Assembly (NCBI RefSeq): GCF_039595935.1
Contig: NZ_JBCNKR010000006.1
Location: 2,328,001-2,392,000, forward strand
DNA from: Flavobacterium sp.
GTDB lineage: Bacteria > Bacteroidota > Bacteroidia > Flavobacteriales > Flavobacteriaceae
DNA length: 64,000 nt
Direction of reading: 5' to 3'
In this document: positions 16,967-24,962 of the stretch, piece after piece
Layout: every line of letters begins with the position of its first letter
Numbering within the stretch: position 1 is the first letter of the stretch
Translations under genes and position numbers: made by a program
The notes under the pieces: generated by a model
Databases searched by the model: none
Seen by the model: the letters and a program-made list of their open reading frames with translations, nothing else
Told to the model about the DNA's origin: nothing

Positions 16967-19684
16967 ATGAAAGACGAAGAAGACGATAACATAATTCCAA
17001 ACGACGACGAAAATAATCAAGATGAAAATCTGGATAATATTCAGGATGGCAATGATGATGTGATTGATGGAGAAGGAAAACATTTTGAAGGAGCGCATTT
17101 TTACGAAAATCAGGAAGAAGAAGGAGAAGATGTTATTACGAAGGTAACGGGAATGTACAAAGACTGGTTCTTGGATTATGCTTCATACGTAATTTTGGAA
17201 CGTGCAGTTCCTGCTATCGAAGACGGATTCAAGCCAGTTCAGCGTCGTATTATGCACTCTTTAAAAGAGCTGGATGATGGTCGTTATAATAAAGTTGCCA
17301 ATGTTGTTGGTCACACCATGCAGTATCACCCACACGGAGATGCTAGTATTGGTGATGCTATGGTACAGATTGGTCAAAAAGATTTATTGATTGACTGCCA
17401 GGGAAACTGGGGAAATATTCTAACTGGAGATGGTGCAGCAGCGCCCCGTTATATTGAGGCACGTTTATCTAAATTTGCTTTGGAGGTTTTATATTCTCCA
17501 AAAATTACTGAATGGGGATTATCTTATGACGGTAGAAAAGCCGAACCGATTAACCTTCCGGTAAAATTTCCATTACTTTTAGCACAAGGAGCAGAAGGTA
17601 TTGCGGTTGGGCTTTCTACAAAAGTTTTGCCTCATAACTTCAACGAATTAATTGACGCTTCGATTAAAATCTTAAAAGGAAAGCCATTTACGCTTTATCC
17701 GGATTTTATGACGCAAGGTATCGCCGACGTTTCAAATTATAATGACGGAATGCGTGGAGGACGTGTGCGTGTACGTGCTAAAATTTCGCAATTAGACAAA
17801 AATACATTGGTAATTACACAGATTCCGTTTTCTACCAATACATCGAGTTTAATTGATAGTATTTTGAAAGCCAATGATAAAGGTAAAATCAAAATCAAAA
17901 AAATTGAAGATAATACGGCTGCTGATGTTGAGATTTTAATTCATCTTTTCCCAGGCGTTTCACCAGACAAAACAATTGATGCTTTGTTTGCTTTTACAGC
18001 CTGCGAAACTTCTGTAGCGCCTCTAGGATGTGTTATCGAAGATAATAAGCCGTTGTTTATTGGTGTTTCTCAGATGTTGAAAATTTCAACACACAGAACA
18101 GTTGATTTACTTCGTCAGGAATTAGAAATTCAGTTAGAAGAATTAAAAAATAAGTGGCACTTTTCTACTTTGGAGAAAATCTTCATTCGTGAAGAAATGT
18201 ATATCGACTTCAAATTATACGGAGACAGAGAATCACTTTACAAATATTTATACGATCGTTTTGAGCCTTTCAAAAAATCATTCGTCAGAGAAATTAATGA
18301 CGACGATTTACAGCGTTTGACTCAAATCCCGATGATTCGTATTACACGTTTCGACTCTGATAAAGCCGATGATTTAATCGCTAAGTTAGAAGACGAAATG
18401 AAAGAAGTAGAGCATAATCTGGAACATTTAACAGATTTTGCAATTGCTTACTTTACTAAATTAAAAGAGAAATACGGAAAAGGCCGCGAACGTCAGACAG
18501 AGCTTCGTGTTTTTGATAATGTTGAGGCTACAAAAGTAGTTTTACGTAATACAAAACTTTACGTAAACCGTGAAGAAGGTTTCGTAGGAACGAGTTTAAA
18601 GAAAGATGAATATGTAGGTGATTGTTCTGATATTGATGATGTTATCGTGTTTTTACGAGACGGAACATTGATGATTACAAAAGTAGATGCTAAAACTTTT
18701 ATAGGAAAAGATATTATACACGTTGCCGTTTTTGATAAAAACGATAAACGCACGATTTACAATATGATGTATCGTGATGGTAAATCAGGTCCGTCATACA
18801 TAAAACGTTTTAATGTTACAGGAGTAACGCGTGACAAAGCTTATGATTTAACGAATGGTACAAACGGTTCTCAGGTTGTTTATTTTTCACATAATCCAAA
18901 CGGAGAAGCTGAGGTAGTAACGATATTACTTCGTCAGGTTGGAACGATTAAGAAACTGAAATTCGATATTGATTTTGCTAAATTGGCAATAAAAGGACGT
19001 GGTTCTAAAGGAAACTTAGTAACCAAATATCCAATCAAGAAAATCGAATTAAAGGAAAAAGGGATCTCAACATTACTGCCAAGAAAAGTTTGGTTTGATG
19101 ATACTGTAAAACGTTTAAATGTCGATGCAAGAGGAGAGCTGTTAGGAGAATTTAAACCAACAGACAAAATATTGATAATTAACCAGTCAGGAAAATTAAA
19201 GGTCATAATTCCGGAATTGTCAACTCATTTCGATGAAGATATGATTGTTCTTGAAAAATGGAAACCAAAAAAACCGATTTCTGCCATTTATTATGATGGA
19301 GAAAAAGAGCGTTACTTCCTGAAACGTTTTCTGGTTGAGAATGAAGGTAAAGAAGAAAGTTTTATTACCGACCATCCGAATTCGCAATTAGAAATCGTTT
19401 CGACAGATTATCGCCCTGTGGCACAATTGGTTTTTGCTAAAGTAAAAGGAGTTCAAAAAGACGATCTACATATTGATGTAGAAGACTTTATAGCCGTAAA
19501 AGGTTTCAAAGCTTTAGGAAACCAATTGACAACAGATAAATTAAAACAAGTGAATTTGTTAGACCCGCTTCCGTACGAAGAACCAGTTGAAGAAGTTCCT
19601 GAAAAACCTGAAATTTCAGAAGAAGATGATTCAGTAGAAACAGAATTAGATGATGATGGCCAAATAGGTCTGGTTTTAGAATAA
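16967..19684 (+). CDS. parC: DNA topoisomerase IV subunit A
   Basis: 905 residues. A very acidic, probably disordered N-terminus (about 1-55) precedes the breakage-reunion domain. The catalytic tyrosine is Y162 in AAAPRYIEARLSKF, and the QGAEGIAVGLSTKVLPHNF segment follows. The C-terminal half holds the pinwheel-like DNA-wrapping blades and ends in an acidic tail. It cuts and rejoins DNA as the partner of ParE. A terminator begins 6 bp after the stop codon. The last 14 codons are found again, decayed, at 21835-21876. Confidence 0.96.
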   Translation: MKDEEDDNIIPNDDENNQDENLDNIQDGNDDVIDGEGKHFEGAHFYENQEEEGEDVITKVTGMYKDWFLDYASYVILERAVPAIEDGFKPVQRRIMHSLKELDDGRYNKVANVVGHTMQYHPHGDASIGDAMVQIGQKDLLIDCQGNWGNILTGDGAAAPRYIEARLSKFALEVLYSPKITEWGLSYDGRKAEPINLPVKFPLLLAQGAEGIAVGLSTKVLPHNFNELIDASIKILKGKPFTLYPDFMTQGIADVSNYNDGMRGGRVRVRAKISQLDKNTLVITQIPFSTNTSSLIDSILKANDKGKIKIKKIEDNTAADVEILIHLFPGVSPDKTIDALFAFTACETSVAPLGCVIEDNKPLFIGVSQMLKISTHRTVDLLRQELEIQLEELKNKWHFSTLEKIFIREEMYIDFKLYGDRESLYKYLYDRFEPFKKSFVREINDDDLQRLTQIPMIRITRFDSDKADDLIAKLEDEMKEVEHNLEHLTDFAIAYFTKLKEKYGKGRERQTELRVFDNVEATKVVLRNTKLYVNREEGFVGTSLKKDEYVGDCSDIDDVIVFLRDGTLMITKVDAKTFIGKDIIHVAVFDKNDKRTIYNMMYRDGKSGPSYIKRFNVTGVTRDKAYDLTNGTNGSQVVYFSHNPNGEAEVVTILLRQVGTIKKLKFDIDFAKLAIKGRGSKGNLVTKYPIKKIELKEKGISTLLPRKVWFDDTVKRLNVDARGELLGEFKPTDKILIINQSGKLKVIIPELSTHFDEDMIVLEKWKPKKPISAIYYDGEKERYFLKRFLVENEGKEESFITDHPNSQLEIVSTDYRPVAQLVFAKVKGVQKDDLHIDVEDFIAVKGFKALGNQLTTDKLKQVNLLDPLPYEEPVEEVPEKPEISEEDDSVETELDDDGQIGLVLE

Positions 19685-19690
19685 AAATGA

Positions 19691-19724
19691 AAACGCTAAG
19701 AATTTGATTTCTTAGCGTTTTTTT
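19691..19724 (+). terminator. parC terminator
   Basis: AAACGCTAAGAA (19691-19702) pairs perfectly with TTCTTAGCGTTT (19709-19720), followed by more Ts. The run of As before the stem is short, but it may also stop transcripts of the convergent lectin gene ending at 19727. Confidence 0.88.
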
Positions 19725-19726
19725 AA

Positions 19727-20131
19727 TTATGATTTGCCATTTTTTGAAGACCACTTAATTGCTTCATTGTAAACTAATACTAAGTTTCCGTCATCTAGAA
19801 GATGTAGTGCAGAACCAGGAAATTCTGAAGTGTTAGTGCTGAGAGTTATATTAACGCCAATAAAACTAGGTCTACGACTTGATCTTAATACAAGATTGCC
19901 ATTCCTTTCCAAAATGCAATTCATTATGTATGGATAAAGTTTATCTCCCATTTGCCAAATCGTACGATTATTAATAATATTAACCACTTTAAGAAATCCA
20001 TCGTGATCATCAATTCTCAATTCATACTGACCATTCTGAGATTTTATACTTTTAGTCCAAGGGATTTTAAGAATATTTGTTCCTGATTCTATACTTGAAA
20101 CTATAGGAAATGGATACCATTTATTTATCAT
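19727..20131 (-). CDS. Bulb-type (B-type) lectin domain, probably the detached C-terminus of the M12 protease
   Basis: 134 residues with bulb-lectin signatures NGNLVLRS and DDGNLVLVYN, which approximate the mannose-binding QxDxNxVxY motif; a third copy is weaker (DDHDGFLKVVN). No signal peptide. Read upstream of its ATG, the same frame encodes SQIDKI directly before MINKWYP. That matches how astacin-like proteases end after the Met-turn, and the upstream protease gene stops 8 bp away in the neighbouring frame. I therefore read the two as one gene interrupted by a one-base frameshift near 20148-20150. As a stand-alone protein it would remain in the cytosol, which is unlikely for a lectin. Confidence 0.7.
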   Translation of the reverse strand: MINKWYPFPIVSSIESGTNILKIPWTKSIKSQNGQYELRIDDHDGFLKVVNIINNRTIWQMGDKLYPYIMNCILERNGNLVLRSSRRPSFIGVNITLSTNTSEFPGSALHLLDDGNLVLVYNEAIKWSSKNGKS

Positions 20132-20138
20132 TATTTTA

Positions 20139-20894
20139 TCAATTTGAGAAAGTACTCATTGAATTTACTGCTACACCATCAGTTGTAAGATATGCAGGAG
20201 TATTATAATGCATTATAGAAAGTGGAGCATATATACTATAATCAGTGTCATTAGAATTCATTTTTTGTATTACCTGCCTATCAACCTCTTCTTTTGACCA
20301 ATCTTTTGAATCATAGAAATATTTGTAAGTCTTTGGTAAATCCCAATTTATATTTGCAGTAGGATTAGTTGTTTCATGTACTAAACCTAAGGCATGCCCA
20401 AATTCATGTAATACTGTTCTACGTGAAGAATCACTATTTGAAATGTCTCCTAAGCGCATTGAAGGCGTATTCTGATAATTAAAGTAAAGAGAACCAGGGA
20501 GTAACAATCTAGCTCCTATTTCAGACCATGCACCAGGTCTACCTAAATTAAAAGCTACCGCAATATGTGCATCCTCAATTTTAGAAACATATTCAAAATT
20601 TAAATTTGCATATTCAGTCCATTGACTTACATATTGTTTAACTAGTTCATGTTGAATATTACTTCCATCTAAGAATTTTACTTTAATGGTTTGTCCAACT
20701 TCCCATCTTGATGATTTTCTACTCGCTGCTGTAGGTTTTGAATTAGGATCGTTTAACGCATTCATATAATCAGTCATGCATAATATAACCTCTTCGTTTT
20801 CAGGGTTATAATTGTCCTGTTTTGAATTATCATCATTACTGCATGATGATAATGAAATTGATAAAAAAGCAATTAAAAATTTTAATTTTTTCAT
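20139..20894 (-). CDS. Astacin-like (M12A) zinc metalloprotease lipoprotein, C-terminus frameshifted
   Basis: 251 residues. An SpII signal with lipobox LSSC (C18) is followed by a linker and the catalytic domain. The zinc motif HEFGHALGLVHE is at 163-174 and the Met-turn SIMHY at 226-230. It should be an outer-membrane or surface-anchored protease. The frame ends at NSMSTFSN just after the Met-turn, earlier than expected; shifting one base restores a continuous path into the lectin gene. The active-site residues are all upstream of the break, so activity could survive. Substrate unknown. Confidence 0.85.
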   Translation of the reverse strand: MKKLKFLIAFLSISLSSCSNDDNSKQDNYNPENEEVILCMTDYMNALNDPNSKPTAASRKSSRWEVGQTIKVKFLDGSNIQHELVKQYVSQWTEYANLNFEYVSKIEDAHIAVAFNLGRPGAWSEIGARLLLPGSLYFNYQNTPSMRLGDISNSDSSRRTVLHEFGHALGLVHETTNPTANINWDLPKTYKYFYDSKDWSKEEVDRQVIQKMNSNDTDYSIYAPLSIMHYNTPAYLTTDGVAVNSMSTFSN

Positions 20895-21055
20895 GATTTA
20901 ATAAATTTTGATTAATAAGTAATAATAGTAAATAAATTATTATTTAATTTAAATTTTTAATAAGTTATATCTTATTTTATTGCAATTTAAACTTATTGTG
21001 GACTGATAGGCTTTTTTATAGATTTAAGTTTGATGTTTAATTTAAAATCTAAATC

Positions 21056-21817
21056 ATGAAAAAAATTATAAGTATTTTGAGTCTAATTGCAATTGTATTT
21101 ACTTCTTGCTCAAATGATGAAAATCAATCACCAGTTATTGTCTCATCCACTTTAGTAAAGAAGATAGCTAACATCAAAGGTGATAATGTTGTTTATTCTG
21201 AGAATATAACATACGATGGAAATAAGATAATAAGTATTACAAATGAAAACGGATATGAAACTAAGTATTACTATACAGGAAATTTAATTACTAAACAAGA
21301 AGAGATTGATGCAAATGGTAAATTAGATATTACTACAAATTTTATTTATGCTGAGGAAAAATTAATAACTTCAATTATAAGGAAAGAAGGTTTATTAAAT
21401 TATGATAAAATTGAATATGTTTACAACTTAGATGAGACAATTTCGTATAAAAGAGTCAGTATTAATTCTCAAACAGAAGTGCAATATTACACAGTAAGAG
21501 AAGGAAAATTAACATTTAAGAATGGTAACTTAATTAAGGATGAATATTTTCAAGGTATCGAACATACAATTATTTTCGAATATGATAATAAAAACAATCC
21601 CAAAAAAAATATAATAGGATTTGAAGCACCATTAAATGTGGAAAATTATGAAGGTTCTGTTAATAATATGAAAAAATTAACTCATATCTCAGGTTCTGTA
21701 GGTAATATACATGTTTATAAAGTAACATACAATTATAAATATGATAAAAACGATTTTCCAACAGAAAAGATAGCCATAGGTGATGATTCAACCGAAATAG
21801 CTCAATATATTTATTGA
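21056..21817 (+). CDS. Lipoprotein with RHS/YD-like beta repeats (paralogue 1)
   Basis: 253 residues with a signal peptide and lipobox TSC (about residue 19). The rest is made of short beta-rich units of the kind YDGNKIISITNENGYETKYYYTG, reminiscent of RHS/YD repeats, as in many Bacteroidota lipoproteins of unknown role. It is clearly paralogous to the product at 22040: the N-terminus, the VKKI-DGNKIISIT segments and the ending (FPTEKIA...TAQYIY) align. The upstream sequences of the two genes also share words, pointing to tandem duplication. Confidence 0.72.
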   Translation: MKKIISILSLIAIVFTSCSNDENQSPVIVSSTLVKKIANIKGDNVVYSENITYDGNKIISITNENGYETKYYYTGNLITKQEEIDANGKLDITTNFIYAEEKLITSIIRKEGLLNYDKIEYVYNLDETISYKRVSINSQTEVQYYTVREGKLTFKNGNLIKDEYFQGIEHTIIFEYDNKNNPKKNIIGFEAPLNVENYEGSVNNMKKLTHISGSVGNIHVYKVTYNYKYDKNDFPTEKIAIGDDSTEIAQYIY

Positions 21818-21834
21818 TATAGAATTTAAAATTA

Positions 21835-21876
21835 GAATTAGACGATGACAACCAAATAGGTTTGGTTTTAGATTAA
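21835..21876 (+). pseudogene. Remnant of the parC 3' end
   Basis: These 42 bp match the last 42 bp of parC (19643-19684) with six mismatches and encode ELDDDNQIGLVLD plus stop, against ELDDDGQIGLVLE in parC. A stop lies a few codons upstream, so it is not an expressed gene. The terminator that follows also matches the parC terminator. Confidence 0.88.
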
Positions 21877-21882
21877 AATATT

Positions 21883-21918
21883 AAAAACGCTAAGATTATG
21901 TTCGTAGCGTTTTTTTTC
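21883..21918 (+). terminator. Second copy of the parC terminator
   Basis: AAAAACGCTA (21883-21892) pairs with TAGCGTTTTT (21905-21914) plus further Ts. The sequence AACGCTAAGA is shared with the terminator at 19691, but the inner stem has decayed. It may now terminate paralogue 1. Confidence 0.8.
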
Positions 21919-22039
21919 TGTAAAAATATTTTTTCAACATAAATTCAATAAGTCTTATTTTGTTATAATTTAAGCTTCTAGTGGAGCTTTACTCATATTT
22001 TGATTTTTAGATTAGCTAACTAATTTAAAAATCAAAATC

Positions 22040-22807
22040 ATGAAAAAACTTTTATGTTTATTAAGTGCTGCTGCATTTGTATTCACCTCTTGTTCAAAGG
22101 ATGATAATAATTCATCAGATCCGGCTTCTTCAATTTTAGTAAAAAAAATAACTGACATAGACATTGATGGAAGTTCTTCAAATAGAAATTATGTATATAA
22201 CGGAAATAAAATTGTTAGTATTACAGACGAAGATAGTTCTGTTTTAAAATATACTTACACTGGAGATTTTATTACAAAAATTGAGGAAATTGATAAAAAT
22301 GGTAATCTTGCAGTAACTACTGATTACACCTACACAAATGGAAAGCTGACTAATGAAATTCAAAAGACTCCTAATGGAACCTATTATTATAAAACTAAAT
22401 ATATTCATAATGCAGACGGAACGGTTTCTTATGACAATTTTAGAGGCACAGTTACAACAGGTGACGAACAAGAATATGGTGCAACTGGAAAATACACATT
22501 AAAAGAAGGTAATCTGGTAAAACTTGAAGTTTCTTATTATGGTGACGAAAAGTCATATGTATATGAATACGATAATAAAAATCATCCTTTAAAAAATGTT
22601 ACAGGTCTAGGTTTGTTATTAGAAGATGAGACATTAGTTAATAATCTAGTTAAAAAAACTTCTATTTCAGGATCTGGAGATAAAATTAGTACAAGTATAA
22701 CAACATATAGTTATACATATGATGCAAACAATTACCCAACAGAAAAAGTAGAAAGTTACCAAAGTGGAAATTTTATTTCGACACAAACTACTCAGTACGT
22801 ATACTAA
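22040..22807 (+). CDS. Lipoprotein with RHS/YD-like beta repeats (paralogue 2)
   Basis: 255 residues. Signal peptide with lipobox TSC (about residue 19), then beta-rich YD-like units (YNGNKIVSITDED, YTYTNGKLTNEI, YEYDNKNHPLKN). It is the tandem paralogue of the product at 21056, and the sequence is close enough to align over the full length. A terminator follows 21 bp after the stop. Function unknown. Confidence 0.72.
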   Translation: MKKLLCLLSAAAFVFTSCSKDDNNSSDPASSILVKKITDIDIDGSSSNRNYVYNGNKIVSITDEDSSVLKYTYTGDFITKIEEIDKNGNLAVTTDYTYTNGKLTNEIQKTPNGTYYYKTKYIHNADGTVSYDNFRGTVTTGDEQEYGATGKYTLKEGNLVKLEVSYYGDEKSYVYEYDNKNHPLKNVTGLGLLLEDETLVNNLVKKTSISGSGDKISTSITTYSYTYDANNYPTEKVESYQSGNFISTQTTQYVY

Positions 22808-22828
22808 AACATATATTCATAAAAATAG

Positions 22829-22865
22829 AGCAAATACTCCACTAGTCTTGGAGTATTTGCTTTTT
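22829..22865 (+). terminator. Terminator after lipoprotein paralogue 2
   Basis: AGCAAATACTCC (22829-22840) pairs perfectly with GGAGTATTTGCT (22850-22861), followed by Ts. It separates the lipoprotein patch from the surface-protein cluster that begins at 22892. Confidence 0.85.
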
Positions 22866-22891
22866 AACATGAAAACAATTGCATAATTATA

Positions 22892-24958
22892 ATGGCAAAA
22901 AAAATATTCCTTTTTTTATTTTTACTATTTATTTCATTTTCTTACTCACAAACAAAACGTCCGGTCGTCATGATCAATGCCCGAGCTCAAAAAGATAAAA
23001 TTTTGATTCGCTGGGCAGTTAATTCTCCTATTGAGTGGCAGAAAGCAAATAAAAAAGGATTTATAATTACCAGAACTACGGTTTTACGGGATGGGATTAT
23101 TTTACCCAAACCCGAAAAAATACTTCTTACGCCAAAATCATTAATGCCGGAACCATTAGATTCCTGGCTTGAGTTAGTACAAAAGGATAATAACGCAGCT
23201 ATTATTGCACAATCTATTTATGGGGAAAGTTTTGAGGTAACCGCAGCAAAAGAAGGAGAATTATCAAAAATTGTAAATATAGCAGATCAGCTAGATCAGC
23301 GTTATACATTTGCCTTATATGCTGCCGATATGAGTTTTGAAGGTGCTCTAAAAGCGGGTTGGGGATTTGTAGATACAAATGTAAAAAACAATGAAGTATA
23401 TGCTTATCAGATAAGTGTTTTTGAAAGTCCAAAAGTAAAAGAGTCTTCTTATGTAATTGGATTAAAAGATTATAGTGTTCTGCCAGCTCCAACAGATTTT
23501 ATTGCAATTCCAGATGATAAAAAAGTAATGCTTTCATGGGATTATGAGATCTTTAAAAGAATTTATACTTCTTTTATGGTAGAGAAATCCTCTGACGGGA
23601 TTAACTATGCACCAATATCCAATACAGCACTTGTTAATTTAAATGACAAAGAAGATCATCCGTCAAAAACAATGTATTATGTTGATACACTTAGTGTCAA
23701 CGATAAAATATATCACTACAGATTATATGGGATTACTTCATTTGGAGAAAAAGGAGAAATAACTAAACCAATTACGACAAAAGGAATCGATGCAATAGTT
23801 ACTTCGGCAAGATTAGTAGATTATAATATAATTAATTCAAATGAAGTCAATCTGGAATGGGATTATCCTAAAGAATCAGAAAGTTTTATTCAGGGATACG
23901 AAATCAATTTAGCAGATAATGATAAAGGGCCTTACAAAGTTGTTTCTAAAATAATTTCACCATCTGAGCGAAAACTTAATTATAAAGAAAATTTATATCC
24001 ATCCAATTATTTTACTATTTCTGTTGTTGGCAAAAATAATCAACGATTAACTTCCCAAAGTATGTTAGTACAACCGGTAGATTCTATACCGCCTGCAAAA
24101 CCAATTGGATTGGAAGGGGTAATTGACAGTCTTGGAGTGGTGCAATTAAAATGGAAACCCAATCAAGAAAAAGATTTACGAGGTTACCGTATTCTAAAAG
24201 CCAATACTGCGGGAGAAGAGTTTGTAGATATTTATCATAAATCATACGTCGGAAATACCTATAAAGATAGTGTAAGTCTGAAAATGACCAACAACAAAGT
24301 CTATTATAGAATTGCTGCTGAAGACATGCGATATAATATTTCGGAACCATCAGATATTCTAGTTTTAGATAAACCGGATAAAATTCCGCCGGCTGCGCCA
24401 ATTTTTAAAGATTATGACAATAAAGATGGAAAAATCCATTTAAAATGGATCAGAAGTTATAGTGAAGATGTAGTTGGGTATAGCCTAAGACGAAGAGAAA
24501 AAGGACAGGATAAGTGGTTGGAAATTAAACAAATTAACGATACGATTCAGGAATTTACAGATGATAGGATAGAGAACAAGAAAATTTATCAGTACGCTAT
24601 TTTGGCCAGAGACAAAAGTAATCTGTGGTCTTCATTGGATCATTCTGTTGTAACTGTTCAGGTTTTGGATTTTATGCCTGTTAAGATCATTTCATTTTTG
24701 CAAGGATTACCCGATCGTGAAAATAAAAAAATTACTCTGACTTGGGATTATACTAAAAATAAAGAAAAAGTAACCAGTTTAAGCATCTATAAAAATCTAA
24801 AAGGATCTCCGCCCACATTATGGAAAGAATTAAATGGAGATGTTTTTACTCTTGAAGATAAAAATTTAAAAATAAACATGGAATATGAGTATCATTTAAT
24901 TCCAAGTCTGCAAAGTAGTAATCCTGCAAAAGAAGAAGTTTTAACTGTTGTTTATTAG
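22892..24958 (+). CDS. Exported multi-FnIII protein, first gene of the surface cluster
   Basis: 688 residues with a signal peptide ending near SYSQ (17-20). After an N-terminal region of about 180 residues come four or five fibronectin type III-like domains (about 205-300, 305-395, 400-495, 500-595 and 600-688), recognisable by repeating units such as VMLSWDYEIF, VNLEWDYPKE, VQLKWKPNQEKDLRGYRIL and IHLKWIRSYSEDVVGYSLR. There is no obvious T9SS C-terminal signal or lipobox, so it may remain periplasmic or act as a component of a surface complex. The next gene starts 4 bp after its stop, indicating one transcript. Function unknown. Confidence 0.72.
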   Translation: MAKKIFLFLFLLFISFSYSQTKRPVVMINARAQKDKILIRWAVNSPIEWQKANKKGFIITRTTVLRDGIILPKPEKILLTPKSLMPEPLDSWLELVQKDNNAAIIAQSIYGESFEVTAAKEGELSKIVNIADQLDQRYTFALYAADMSFEGALKAGWGFVDTNVKNNEVYAYQISVFESPKVKESSYVIGLKDYSVLPAPTDFIAIPDDKKVMLSWDYEIFKRIYTSFMVEKSSDGINYAPISNTALVNLNDKEDHPSKTMYYVDTLSVNDKIYHYRLYGITSFGEKGEITKPITTKGIDAIVTSARLVDYNIINSNEVNLEWDYPKESESFIQGYEINLADNDKGPYKVVSKIISPSERKLNYKENLYPSNYFTISVVGKNNQRLTSQSMLVQPVDSIPPAKPIGLEGVIDSLGVVQLKWKPNQEKDLRGYRILKANTAGEEFVDIYHKSYVGNTYKDSVSLKMTNNKVYYRIAAEDMRYNISEPSDILVLDKPDKIPPAAPIFKDYDNKDGKIHLKWIRSYSEDVVGYSLRRREKGQDKWLEIKQINDTIQEFTDDRIENKKIYQYAILARDKSNLWSSLDHSVVTVQVLDFMPVKIISFLQGLPDRENKKITLTWDYTKNKEKVTSLSIYKNLKGSPPTLWKELNGDVFTLEDKNLKINMEYEYHLIPSLQSSNPAKEEVLTVVY

Positions 24959-24962
24959 GTGT

